A stretch of 64,000 nt of DNA, taken from NCBI GenBank assembly GCA_963753815.1, contig CAVWDU010000004.1, positions 930,001 through 994,000 on the forward strand, read 5' to 3'. Positions 9,086 to 17,990 of this stretch are shown here, one piece after another. The stretch comes from CAVWDU01 sp963753815 (GTDB taxonomy: Bacteria; Pseudomonadota; Gammaproteobacteria; Pseudomonadales; Halieaceae). The position numbers and the translations under genes are program-made. How positions within the stretch are numbered: position 1 is the first letter of the stretch; each line of letters opens with the position of its first letter. A model generated the notes under the pieces. The model ran no database searches. It had not been told where the DNA came from and saw only the letters and a program-made list of their open reading frames with translations.

Positions 9086-10243
9086 ATGACCACGGTGCAC
9101 TGGCTGGGCTGCGGGCTGTCGTCTGGTCCCGGTATAGAACGACTCGGTGCGGGAAACACGCCACTGGTCCTGTGGAATCGCAGCCTCGACAAGGCCCGGG
9201 CGCTGGTGAAGACCGACTGGCAACACGTCACCGCCCGTGCACTGGACATGACCGCGGTGGCCGGGTCGATCAAAGCCGGCGATATCCTGGTCTCGATGCT
9301 GCCCGCCTCCTTCCACGCCGAACTCGCCCGGCTGGCGCTCGATGCAGGCGCACATTTCGTTTGCAGCAGTTACCTCTCCGACGAAATGCGGTCGCTCGAC
9401 TCGGTGGCCAGGCAGCGGGGACTGAGCCTGGTCAATGAGGTCGGACTGGACCCCGGCCTGGACCACCTCATCGCCCACGCCCTGGTCGGGGCGTATCGCG
9501 ACTCCGGCGGACACCGGCGGGGAGATTCGCTGAGCTTCCGCTCCTATTGCGGTGGTTTTCCCAGGGAGCCCAACGCGTTTCGCTACAAGTTCAGCTGGTC
9601 ACCCGCGGGGGTGCTGAGGGCACTCGCTTCCCCGGCCCGGTACATCGCCGATGGCGCCGAGGTGGCGCTGGCGCTGCCCTTCGAAGCCGTCACTCCCTAC
9701 GAGGTGGTACTGCCCACCGGCAGCGAGGCATTCGAGGCCTACCCAAACCGCGACTCGCTGCCGTTTATCCGGCAGTACGGGTTCGATAGCGACTGGCAGG
9801 TGCGGGAGTTCGTGCGCGGCACGCTGCGGCTACCGGGCTGGGCCACCGCCTGGCAGCCGCTGTTCGACGAGATACGGCAGATGGGCAAGGACATCGACAG
9901 TGACCGCCTCGGCGAACTGAGCGAAGCTCTGTGGTCAAGGCATCGCTATGCACCGGGTGAGCCGGATCGCGTTGTGCTGGCTGTCGAACTCGCGGCATCC
10001 CGGGAGGGAAAAACAGTTTGGCACCGGGCGGGAGTCATCGATACCTGCGGTGACCCTCGGGGTTCGGCGATGGCGCGGCTGGTGTCGTATCCGGTTGCGA
10101 TCGCGGTGCAGAGTGTGGTCGCTGGGAACGTACCCCCCGGGGTGACAACGGCGCCTCCGCAGGCGAATCTGCTGAACGAATGGTTCAGAGACCTGGAATG
10201 CCTCGGGGAGCACGTCCAGTGGCAGGACCGTCTCGACACTTGA
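9086..10243 (+). CDS. Saccharopine dehydrogenase, glutamate-forming type (LYS9-like)
   Basis: 385-residue homologue of saccharopine reductase (Sacchrp_dh_NADP family). It splits saccharopine to glutamate and 2-aminoadipate-6-semialdehyde, or the reverse. A degenerate Rossmann start (HWLGCGLSSGPGIERL) is followed by NEVGLDPGLDHL and the CGGFPREPNAFRYKFSWSP block, both diagnostic for the family. The ATG at 9086 follows GGAGGGGG by about 8 bp and lies 4 bp after the stop of the LYS1-like gene, indicating translational coupling. Together the two proteins form the complete saccharopine pathway, as separate polypeptides rather than the fused plant/animal enzyme. Confidence 0.87.
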   Translation: MTTVHWLGCGLSSGPGIERLGAGNTPLVLWNRSLDKARALVKTDWQHVTARALDMTAVAGSIKAGDILVSMLPASFHAELARLALDAGAHFVCSSYLSDEMRSLDSVARQRGLSLVNEVGLDPGLDHLIAHALVGAYRDSGGHRRGDSLSFRSYCGGFPREPNAFRYKFSWSPAGVLRALASPARYIADGAEVALALPFEAVTPYEVVLPTGSEAFEAYPNRDSLPFIRQYGFDSDWQVREFVRGTLRLPGWATAWQPLFDEIRQMGKDIDSDRLGELSEALWSRHRYAPGEPDRVVLAVELAASREGKTVWHRAGVIDTCGDPRGSAMARLVSYPVAIAVQSVVAGNVPPGVTTAPPQANLLNEWFRDLECLGEHVQWQDRLDT

Positions 10244-10292
10244 CCAGGCAAGTCGCCGACGAAGCCGGCGCCAGCGGAAGCCGCGAGGCGGT

Positions 10293-11396
10293 TCAGCGGA
10301 TAAGGCCGTACTCGTCCGCCAGCACGGCAACGATCTCTTCCCGAGGTTGCTCGGGTAAGGCGATCGCCGAGCCGGTAATCCGTTCCGCCATCTGCACGTA
10401 GGTGCTGGACACGTCCATGAACCAGTCGGCGGGCAGCGCCGTGGCGCGGGCCAGCGCCTCGCGCTCAGGCATGCGCGCCTTGTCGAGCAACACGTCCGGA
10501 TCGGCAAAGTGGCCAAGCAGTCGCTGCCTGAAACCTTCCTTGGAATTCTCGACTACCCTGCCCTGACGATAGGCCTCGGCATCCCAGATGCGCGAGGAAT
10601 CAGGTGTGCCCACCTCGTCCATGTAAATGAGTTGCGAATCACCCGCCTCATCCCCGACGTATCCGAACTCAAACTTGGTGTCGACGAATATCTGTCCCAC
10701 GCTTGCCAGCTCATCGCTGATGACCCTGAAGCCCGCTTCCAGCAGGGACTCGTAGCGCGCGATGTCGGCTGCCGACTCGAAACCGAATCTGCTGAAATTA
10801 TCGACAATACGCTCCCGGCTGATGTTGACATCATCGGCCGCGGCAACGCCGGGCACGCCCTCGATAACGCCCTTGGTCGAAGGGGTGACCAGCAGCTCGG
10901 GCAGTTTCTGGTCGCGACTCAGACCGTCTGGCAGCTCGATACCGCAGAAACTGCGTTCTCCGTCCGCGTAGGCGCGCCACATGGAGCCGGTGATGTACTG
11001 CCGGGCGATGGCCTCTATCCGCACCGGGCGGGCGCGTTGTACCACCCATACGAGTGGGTGAGGTACTTCCAGCACGTGGCTACCGGCCAGGCCGCGTTGC
11101 CTGAACCGGTCAAACCAGTGACCCGCGATCGCGTTCAGCGCCGCTCCCTTACCGGGCACGCCGTGGAGGTTACCCTCGCCATGCCAGATGCAGTCGAAAG
11201 CGGACAATCGGTCGCTGATGACCATAACAGCGAGCGGTGCGGCGGCGGCCACCGGATAATCCCGTGACGATATCAGCCTCGCGCTGTCAGCAGCGGTGAG
11301 CCAGTAGACCGCACGGACCTTACCACTGTGCACCGGCACGTCGGTCCTGATCGGGAGATCATCGTTACTCGCCAGTACCTGTTCCGCTATCCGCAT
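10293..11396 (-). CDS. purC: Phosphoribosylaminoimidazole-succinocarboxamide (SAICAR) synthase
   Basis: ATP-dependent ligation of aspartate to CAIR in purine biosynthesis. At 367 residues it belongs to the longer PurC class, not the roughly 240-residue E. coli type. Motifs include SGKVRAVYW near the N-terminus, VISDRLSAFD, ARQYITGSMWRAY, VDTKFEFGY and the metal/aspartate-binding IYMDEVGTPDSSR. It converges on the saccharopine operon with 49 bp between stops and has no purine genes beside it. Confidence 0.93.
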   Translation of the reverse strand: MRIAEQVLASNDDLPIRTDVPVHSGKVRAVYWLTAADSARLISSRDYPVAAAAPLAVMVISDRLSAFDCIWHGEGNLHGVPGKGAALNAIAGHWFDRFRQRGLAGSHVLEVPHPLVWVVQRARPVRIEAIARQYITGSMWRAYADGERSFCGIELPDGLSRDQKLPELLVTPSTKGVIEGVPGVAAADDVNISRERIVDNFSRFGFESAADIARYESLLEAGFRVISDELASVGQIFVDTKFEFGYVGDEAGDSQLIYMDEVGTPDSSRIWDAEAYRQGRVVENSKEGFRQRLLGHFADPDVLLDKARMPEREALARATALPADWFMDVSSTYVQMAERITGSAIALPEQPREEIVAVLADEYGLIR

Positions 11397-11640
11397 CTGA
11401 ACTGTCCCGCTGAGGAGGGGGCCGTGTGCCCGCTTGAGCCCGGGGCATTGGCGTGGCTGCCTGGAGCGGCAAGTCTAGCAGACCACCAGAACCGGGGCAC
11501 CCCGGCCAGGGTAATGGGCATGCGCTGTCCCGGGGTCGCCCACCTGGCCGGCGCGAATTATGCGTCGGCCCGGGCCCGGGGCCAACATTTCCCGTCTCGA
11601 ATCCGTTACAATCGCGCCACTTTCACCGACCACGCGACCT

Positions 11641-13734
11641 ATGAGCACACGAATCCAGGCTATACGTGCAACTTTCTTGCGCCAGACGCGGGTCGTCGCC
11701 TGCCTGCTCGCCATAATGGTGTCGGATTTCAGCGTCGCGGTCGACGAAGAGAGCATCGAAGAGGTTCTGGTGACCGCCACGCGCCTGCCCGCTGCCTCTA
11801 TTGCACTGCCAATGGCCTGGTCGGTAGTCGATGACTCCACTATCGACCTGACCAGTGCCGTGCATGTCAATGAACTGATGCAGCGGGTGCCGGGCACCTG
11901 GATCAGTCGCGGCAACGGGCAGGAGAGTCTCACCGCGCTGCGCTCACCCGTGTTGACCGGCGCGGGCAGCTGCGGCGCCTTTTACATGGCCGCGGACAGT
12001 ATCAGCCTGCGCGCACCGGGATTCTGCAACGTCAATCAGTTGTTCGACGCCAACACGGAACAGGCCGGGAGGATTGAAGTCATTCGCGGGCCGGCAACAG
12101 CGCTCTACGGTTCCAACGCGATGCACGGCGTGATCAATGTGTTGAGCGCAGCCCCGACCGCGACCCGGGAGCAACGGCTCGGCCTGGAAGTCGGCCCCTG
12201 GGACTACTACCGCCTGCGTTATGGTTACGGCAACACAAACGGAAAGCACGGTGTCAGTGTGCGGATCAATGGCGCCAGCGATGGCGGCTACATCGAGGAC
12301 AGTGGCTACGATCAGCAGAAACTGACCCTGCGGCACGATTACAGCGGCAGCACGTGGCAGGCGACCAGCGCGCTCGACATGACCAACCTCAACCAGGAGA
12401 CCGCGGGCTTCATCCAGGGCTACAAGGCCTACGAGGATGACGATATCAGGGACACCAACCCTAATCCGGAAGCGTACCGGGATGCGCGCTCGCTGCGGCT
12501 CTACTCCACGCTCAGCCGGCAACTGGACAGCAACAACCTGCTTACCGTCACGCCCTACCTGCGCGACAACGAAATGGAATTCATGATGCATTTCCTGCCG
12601 TGGAAACCCGTGGAGGAAAATGGCCATTCCAGCCTTGGTCTGCGCGCCGCACTGTATTCGGATGGCGACAACTTCAGCTGGGTGAACGGCGTCGATCTCG
12701 ACTACACCGACGGTTGGTTGAAGGAGACACAGGCCCTTCCGTTCAGCCCCAACCAACCCGCGGGAGTCCACTACGACTACCAGGTCGATGCGACCGTGGC
12801 CGCCGCCTTCAGTCAGCTACGCTACAACCTGGCCGACCGCTGGGAGCTCACCCTCGGCGCCCGTTTCGAGTACACCCGCTACGATTATGACAACCGCACC
12901 GGTGACGGGCCGGCCTGCGCACCCACTGCCAGCGCCTGCCGTTTCTATCGACCCGCTGATCGGGAGGACGACTTCAGCAACTGGTCGTTCAACGGCGGGC
13001 TCAGCTATGACATCACCGCCAACGCGGTCGCTTTCCTGCGCCTCGCCCAGGGCTTCCGCGCCCCCCAGGCCAGCGAACTCTACCGGCTGCAAGGCGCACA
13101 GCAGGTCGCTGACCTGGATTCCGAAGAAATCGTCAATATCGAACTGGGTATTCGCGGGAGCTGGCGCGCCGCTCTCAACTACTCGCTGTCCCTCTATCAC
13201 ATGCAAAAGGATGACGTGATCTTCCAGGATGCGGACCGGTTCAACGTCAGCGGTGCCAGCACCCGGCATTACGGCGCTGAACTGAGCATCGGTTACCAGC
13301 TCACACCGGACTGGCGAGTCGCCGCTGACCTTACCGCGGCCCGCCATACCTACGACAGCCGCACCGAGCTGCTGGGAGTCGACGGAGACATTAAGGGCAA
13401 TGATATCGATACCGCTCCACGCGTCTTTGGCAGTGCCCGCGTCCTCTGGGACCCAGCTCCCTTTTCGCACGTCGACCCGCTGGCCGAACTGGAATGGGTA
13501 TACCTGGACGAGTACTACCTGGAGCCGACCAACACCTACCAGTACGACGGGCACTCCCTGTTGAATCTGCGCCTGCAGGCCGGCTTCAGCGGGGGTCTGG
13601 TCGCCAGTCTCCGACTGACCAATCTGCTCGACGAAGACTATGCAGAGCGTGCCGATTTCGGCTTCGGCAGCTATCGATATTTCGTGGGCCAGCCGCGGGC
13701 CGCTTTTGTCGAGTTGGCCTATCGCTGGGACTGA
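11641..13734 (+). CDS. TonB-dependent outer-membrane receptor
   Basis: 697-residue receptor for TonB-energised uptake of an iron chelate, cobalamin or similar ligand. A signal peptide (about 1-33) precedes a TonB-box-like segment (EEVLVTATR). The plug domain contains the conserved IEVIRGPATALYGSNAMHGVINV block, and a 22-strand-type barrel follows. The C-terminus ends in the aromatic-rich FVELAYRWD expected of Omp85-targeted barrels. I start at ATG 11641; an upstream in-frame start at 11560 would add 27 residues without a signal-like character. No ligand-specific neighbour is present, so the substrate is unknown. Confidence 0.88.
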   Translation: MSTRIQAIRATFLRQTRVVACLLAIMVSDFSVAVDEESIEEVLVTATRLPAASIALPMAWSVVDDSTIDLTSAVHVNELMQRVPGTWISRGNGQESLTALRSPVLTGAGSCGAFYMAADSISLRAPGFCNVNQLFDANTEQAGRIEVIRGPATALYGSNAMHGVINVLSAAPTATREQRLGLEVGPWDYYRLRYGYGNTNGKHGVSVRINGASDGGYIEDSGYDQQKLTLRHDYSGSTWQATSALDMTNLNQETAGFIQGYKAYEDDDIRDTNPNPEAYRDARSLRLYSTLSRQLDSNNLLTVTPYLRDNEMEFMMHFLPWKPVEENGHSSLGLRAALYSDGDNFSWVNGVDLDYTDGWLKETQALPFSPNQPAGVHYDYQVDATVAAAFSQLRYNLADRWELTLGARFEYTRYDYDNRTGDGPACAPTASACRFYRPADREDDFSNWSFNGGLSYDITANAVAFLRLAQGFRAPQASELYRLQGAQQVADLDSEEIVNIELGIRGSWRAALNYSLSLYHMQKDDVIFQDADRFNVSGASTRHYGAELSIGYQLTPDWRVAADLTAARHTYDSRTELLGVDGDIKGNDIDTAPRVFGSARVLWDPAPFSHVDPLAELEWVYLDEYYLEPTNTYQYDGHSLLNLRLQAGFSGGLVASLRLTNLLDEDYAERADFGFGSYRYFVGQPRAAFVELAYRWD

Positions 13735-13753
13735 CAAGCGCTGGGACTGACAA
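13723..13753 (+). repeat. 15-bp tandem duplication over the receptor stop codon
   Basis: CGCTGGGACTGACAA occurs at 13723-13737 and again at 13739-13753. The first copy encodes the last residues of the receptor and its TGA; the second is non-coding. It looks like a small replication-slippage duplication. Confidence 0.75.
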
Positions 13754-13764
13754 TCACAGGGGGC

Positions 13765-13782
13765 CCCGGCGGGAGCGCCGGG
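13765..13782. terminator. Possible bidirectional terminator hairpin
   Basis: CCCGGCG-GGAG-CGCCGGG forms a perfect 7-bp stem with a 4-base loop between two convergent genes. Neither side has a clear T tract, so intrinsic termination is uncertain. Confidence 0.35.
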
Positions 13783-13805
13783 TCGTCACTGCGGCACGGG
13801 CCGGC

Positions 13806-15692
13806 CTAACGGTGCAGCACGCGGCGCCTGCCCAGCACGGACCCCGGCAAGCGGTCAGCACCGGTAACCGGCACGATCCCCGGCGCACGGAGTGGAGTCG
13901 CCATGGGCTCGACGTCCAGTCGCAGGTTCTCACACCAGTCCCGGCGCGTATCCATGGCTAGCGGCCCTGGCAGCCCCGCCAGCTCAGCGGCGTAGTCTCT
14001 CTCCGGCAACAGAGCTTCCACCGCCTGCGTCGCGCGACGCAGTACCTGGCTGGTCGCTATCCGACCGCGAACGCCCCACCCCACCCGGTAATCGGCACAG
14101 CGCGCTTGCTCCACCGGACCGTCGGGGACACTGGTGAAGGCCACGTCCCGGGCGAAGCCGTAGTGAATGGCCATCATCGCCTCCTCGAACAACATCGCAA
14201 AGTCCTCTCGCGGTGTGTAGTAGGCATAGAGATCACTGGCGCCGTCGGGTTCGAATAAGGCCCCGATATCGGCGGCGGTGTAGCGGGCCTCGAGAACGCC
14301 GGGGTCGGCGCCGCCGAACAACACGTTGGCGACACCAAACAATTCGGCTGCACGCAGGGGGGACTCATCGGCGAGATCATTTGAGAGCCGGGCGGGACGA
14401 ATGTCATACGGGGTTTCATCCGGTAGCAGTCCCGCAATCCGCGCCGGGGGAATATTGTCGGTGGCGTGAGCAAGCTCGTGAAAAAGCAGGCTGGCCATCA
14501 GCGCGGCGACATTATCGATATCGGCGTTGCTGTTCTCGTCCAGTTCACCGAATGCCGGCCGATTGCCATCGACATAACGCCAGTTGTCGGCAAAGCGCAC
14601 CTGCTGCCCGAATTCCACCCGGTAGTCCGGCTCGCTGGATACAACACTGCGCTCGTCCTGCGTGACCCACAAAATCCCCGCATCAAGGTAAATAGCAGCA
14701 GTGGCGGGATTGAAGTATGAGGGCCGGATATCATCACCGATGACGACCGCCGATACACTGCGAAACAACAGCCGGATATCCTGCGGCACCCGCCTGAGTA
14801 CCTGCTCGAACCGGTGGCGCATCCAGTCGTGAGTCACTACCAGCCGCGCCATGATATCGTCATTACCGGGCAGATTGCGCCCCTCGCCGATCAGCGGCAG
14901 GCTGCGGAAGTTACACAGGTCACGCACCAGCACGGGCGTCGCACAGGAAACCAGCGCGTCGGCATGCAGAGCGCCCTCCTCCGCGGGTCGCCAGTCGGCC
15001 CGCAGGATGAGATTCTCAGCATTCAGGGTATTGATGCTTTCCTCGAACCCGAACCCGATGGCGACCTCGGCGCGTCGGAGGAACTCCGGGTCTCCGGGAT
15101 AGGGGTATTCCGCTCGCATCCGGGACCAGCGCAGCACATCGTCGTAGTCACTGGTACCGTCGCCATCGATATCGGGAACGGCTTCGGCTGCGAGTTCGTC
15201 GAGCCGCGGTAGAACAGACTCCGGTTCGAGGTCAGGCAGCTCCGGTTCGACCAGGCGATACAGCGCATCGCTCAGCAGGTTGACTCGCATACCGCGCGCT
15301 TTGAGCTGCCGGCCGGTCATGATCGCATGCAGGCTGCCGTCGACTTCGGTCCCGGCGACATCGATACGCTGGTCTCCATTCCAGTCCATATCACGGCCAC
15401 CGGTCGCCCTGACGAGGTACAGTTGATCATCCTGCAGTTCGTCCTGCGGCACTTGCACATAGCCCACTGACAGCAGCTGAACCAGACTGCTGTGACCGTT
15501 CCAGGTGTCCTCACCGCGCAGACGACGGAGTTCATCCACCCCCGTGGTGCGCAACCCATCGACCACGGGCGGCCCTCCGGCCAGCGGCGTGATCACCACC
15601 AGGGCTCCCGCCACGTTGCCGGTCAGTTCGACGAAGAGACACCCGGGCAATACCAGCGACAACAGGCCGAGAGAAACCAGACGCTTTATCAC
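13806..15692 (-). CDS. Lipoprotein with HELAH zinc-protease motif and acidic Ca-binding-like loops
   Basis: 628-residue putative lipoprotein. The start is GTG, and a short signal ends in the lipobox LPGC (Cys about 18). The acidic loops DMDWNGDQRID and DIDGDGTSDYDD resemble DxDxDG calcium-binding repeats, and DENSNADIDN is a third similar stretch. The C-terminal half has LLFHELAHATDN, a classical HExxH zinc-peptidase motif whose third ligand I cannot place. No named family is recognised. An outer-membrane-anchored metallopeptidase is the best inference. The gene stands alone, converging on the TonB receptor. Confidence 0.7.
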   Translation of the reverse strand: MIKRLVSLGLLSLVLPGCLFVELTGNVAGALVVITPLAGGPPVVDGLRTTGVDELRRLRGEDTWNGHSSLVQLLSVGYVQVPQDELQDDQLYLVRATGGRDMDWNGDQRIDVAGTEVDGSLHAIMTGRQLKARGMRVNLLSDALYRLVEPELPDLEPESVLPRLDELAAEAVPDIDGDGTSDYDDVLRWSRMRAEYPYPGDPEFLRRAEVAIGFGFEESINTLNAENLILRADWRPAEEGALHADALVSCATPVLVRDLCNFRSLPLIGEGRNLPGNDDIMARLVVTHDWMRHRFEQVLRRVPQDIRLLFRSVSAVVIGDDIRPSYFNPATAAIYLDAGILWVTQDERSVVSSEPDYRVEFGQQVRFADNWRYVDGNRPAFGELDENSNADIDNVAALMASLLFHELAHATDNIPPARIAGLLPDETPYDIRPARLSNDLADESPLRAAELFGVANVLFGGADPGVLEARYTAADIGALFEPDGASDLYAYYTPREDFAMLFEEAMMAIHYGFARDVAFTSVPDGPVEQARCADYRVGWGVRGRIATSQVLRRATQAVEALLPERDYAAELAGLPGPLAMDTRRDWCENLRLDVEPMATPLRAPGIVPVTGADRLPGSVLGRRRVLHR

Positions 15693-15791
15693 GGGCGCGT
15701 CTTCAGGACTGCGACCCGGTCAATGACCGGCAGGCGCCGAGCCCGGTTCACGGAACGCCGGACGCCACCGCAACGGTATGCAACGGCGCGA

Positions 15792-16802
15792 TTATCCCGC
15801 CAGCGACGCAATGCCCACGGCCTCTCGGATCTGTTTCATCAGCGGCATGCTGATCTCGCGGGCGCGTTCGGCACCGCGGCGCAGGGTCGCTTCGATGAAT
15901 CCGGGATCGTCGAGCAGTTCCTGGTAGCGCGTTCGCGCCGATTCGAGTTCACCGTTGACCAGCTCAAAGAGTTGCTTCTTGGCCTCACCCCAGGCGATAC
16001 CGTTGGCGAACTCGGCGCGCATCCTGCTGACCTCGTCGGCAGACGCAAAGGCCGCCCACACGTGAAATACGGTCGACGAGTCGGGGTCTTTCGGCTCACC
16101 GGGTTCCTGCAAGTTGGTTTTGATGCGATTGATGGCCTTGCGCAGCTGCTTCTCCGACTGGAACAGCGGGATGGTATTGTTGTAACTCTTGCTCATCTTG
16201 CGCCCATCGAGCCCCTGCAGGACCGCCACGTTGTCCTCGACCACGGCCTCGGGCAGGTTGAAAACCTCGGCGAAGCGGTGATTGAAACGCTGGGCGATAT
16301 CCCGGGCCATCTCGACGTGCTGTATCTGGTCCTTTCCCACCGGGATACGCTGCGCATTGAACATGAGGATATCGGCCGCCATGAGCACCGGGTAAGAGAA
16401 AAGACCCATGGTGATCCCGAAGTCAGGGTCTTCCCCGGCGTCCTCGTTGGCCTGAACCGCTGCCTTGTAGGCGTGAGCGCGGTTCATCAGGCCCTTGGCG
16501 GCATTGCAACACAATATCCATGACAGTTCCGGAATCTCGGGGATGTCCGACTGGCGGTAGAACAGGCAGTTATCGGTGTCGAGACCGAGAGCGAGCCAGC
16601 TGGCGGCGATCTCCCGCGTGGACTGCCGGACCTGTTCCGGTTCCTGGCACTTGATCAGGGCGTGGTAGTCGGCCAGGAAAAAAAACGACTCGATGTCGCG
16701 ATCCTGTGACGCGGCGATCGCCGGGCGGATAGCCCCCACGTAGTTTCCAAGGTGCGGCGTGCCGGTCGTGGTGATCCCGGTCAGTACGCGCTGCTTTGTC
16801 AT
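15792..16802 (-). CDS. trpS: Tryptophanyl-tRNA synthetase
   Basis: Class I aminoacyl-tRNA synthetase charging tRNA-Trp, 336 residues, the usual bacterial length. The ATP-binding HIGH-type signature appears as TGTPHLGNY near residue 20, and the KMSKS loop as GRKMSKSYNNT. The ATG at 16802 starts the protein directly before RVLTGITTTG, the usual N-terminal start; an in-frame start 10 codons earlier is less likely. Confidence 0.95.
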   Translation of the reverse strand: MTKQRVLTGITTTGTPHLGNYVGAIRPAIAASQDRDIESFFFLADYHALIKCQEPEQVRQSTREIAASWLALGLDTDNCLFYRQSDIPEIPELSWILCCNAAKGLMNRAHAYKAAVQANEDAGEDPDFGITMGLFSYPVLMAADILMFNAQRIPVGKDQIQHVEMARDIAQRFNHRFAEVFNLPEAVVEDNVAVLQGLDGRKMSKSYNNTIPLFQSEKQLRKAINRIKTNLQEPGEPKDPDSSTVFHVWAAFASADEVSRMRAEFANGIAWGEAKKQLFELVNGELESARTRYQELLDDPGFIEATLRRGAERAREISMPLMKQIREAVGIASLAG

Positions 16803-16841
16803 CCCTGCCAGGCCCCGTGAAAAAGTGCACAATGATACTGC

Positions 16842-17990
16842 CTAAACTGGCCCAAGACCACGCGAATCTTTCCCGGCCAGGCGCTCGAACACGCCCTGAT
16901 AGCGCGGGCGCAGGGCCTCGACCGACCACTCGCCAAGCACGGGTGGCATCACCTCGCCAGCGGCCAGGTTCGCGGCCATCCGGACAATTGTCTGCGCCGC
17001 GGCTCTGGCTTCCGCAGCCTCGTCTTCGAGCGCACTGGTGTAGCGAAAGGCCGCCGGATAAATCTCCCGGTAGGCCAGCCGATCGGGAACCACCGGCACG
17101 CAGCCCTGACAGACTGCCTCCATGACCGCCAGTCCCTGGAACTCGTGCAGCGCGGTCGAGAGCACGATGTCCGCGCGACCCATCAGGGTGTGCAGGTCTG
17201 CCCTCTCCGGCAGGTTGCCAGCGTGCACCAGGGAACGGCGGAAGCGGGTATTCAGGGTCTCGAAAACAGGCGGAGCCCGGCGGAACTGCTGTCCGATCAG
17301 CGCCAGCTCGAAGTCGATCCCCTGATCCTGCAGTCGCGTCAGGATGGCAGGCAGTCGCCCGGCACCCTTGTCATGCTCGAAGCGCCCGACCCACAGCAGT
17401 CGCAGGGGCCTTCCGGGATAGGCACCCACGCCCTCCCAGACTCCCGGGACGCCGGTTGCGGCGCTCCCATCGACAACGACAGGTACGGGCAACACCTCGG
17501 ATTTTGCCTGCATGGCGTCCCCGATCCCGCCGGGAACGTAATCGGGCAGTCGCCTGAGCAGCGCGGAGGCGCCGTCGAGGAAACTGTCCCGGTTATAGGC
17601 CGAGTTGAAAGCCAGGCCATCCGCTGCCAATCCCGCGTAAAGGCTGACCATCTGGGCCTCCAGGTAGCCGTGCCGACTTTCTCCCGCCGGGTAGGCGAAC
17701 TGGTTCTCGTGGAAGTACAGCAGCGTCGGCAGGCGACTCAGCGCCGGAACCAGGCCGCGTAAGGTGGCGAGATCCACCATCGATGTCGCTACCAGCAGGT
17801 CATAATCTCCCTGCAGCACGTCGCGCTCCCGGAGGCTCCAGTAGAGCGGGTTGCCGCGAACCCGCCAGGCGAAATGACGCGGCGGCAGGGTCAGGCACTG
17901 CCACCGGAATCCGGGAAACATCGCCACCAGACTGGACTGCCAATGCAAATGACTGCGCGCCGCATAAGCGGAGAGCAATAGTATCTTCAA
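16842..17990 (-). CDS. tRNA-queuosine alpha-mannosyltransferase-like glycosyltransferase (DUF3524 + GT4)
   Basis: 382-residue glycosyltransferase of the GTDC1/QTMAN family. The N-terminal DUF3524-like domain begins KILLLSAYAARSHLHW and contains the signature YFHENQFAYP; the C-terminal half is a GT-B/GT4 domain (LLWVGRFEHDKG; VMEAVCQGCVPVVPDRLAYREIY). In vertebrates the relative mannosylates queuosine in tRNA-Asp. The bacterial acceptor is inferred, not shown here. The start is TTG at 17990, inside TTGA shared with the stop of the upstream aminopeptidase gene, so translation is coupled. Confidence 0.78.
   Translation of the reverse strand: MKILLLSAYAARSHLHWQSSLVAMFPGFRWQCLTLPPRHFAWRVRGNPLYWSLRERDVLQGDYDLLVATSMVDLATLRGLVPALSRLPTLLYFHENQFAYPAGESRHGYLEAQMVSLYAGLAADGLAFNSAYNRDSFLDGASALLRRLPDYVPGGIGDAMQAKSEVLPVPVVVDGSAATGVPGVWEGVGAYPGRPLRLLWVGRFEHDKGAGRLPAILTRLQDQGIDFELALIGQQFRRAPPVFETLNTRFRRSLVHAGNLPERADLHTLMGRADIVLSTALHEFQGLAVMEAVCQGCVPVVPDRLAYREIYPAAFRYTSALEDEAAEARAAAQTIVRMAANLAAGEVMPPVLGEWSVEALRPRYQGVFERLAGKDSRGLGPV

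Noticed and set aside
11397..11640. Possible cobalamin riboswitch upstream of the TonB receptor
   Set aside because: The GC-rich region has a 9-bp inverted repeat (11502-11510 / 11543-11551) but no B12-box or conserved cobalamin core could be found on either strand.
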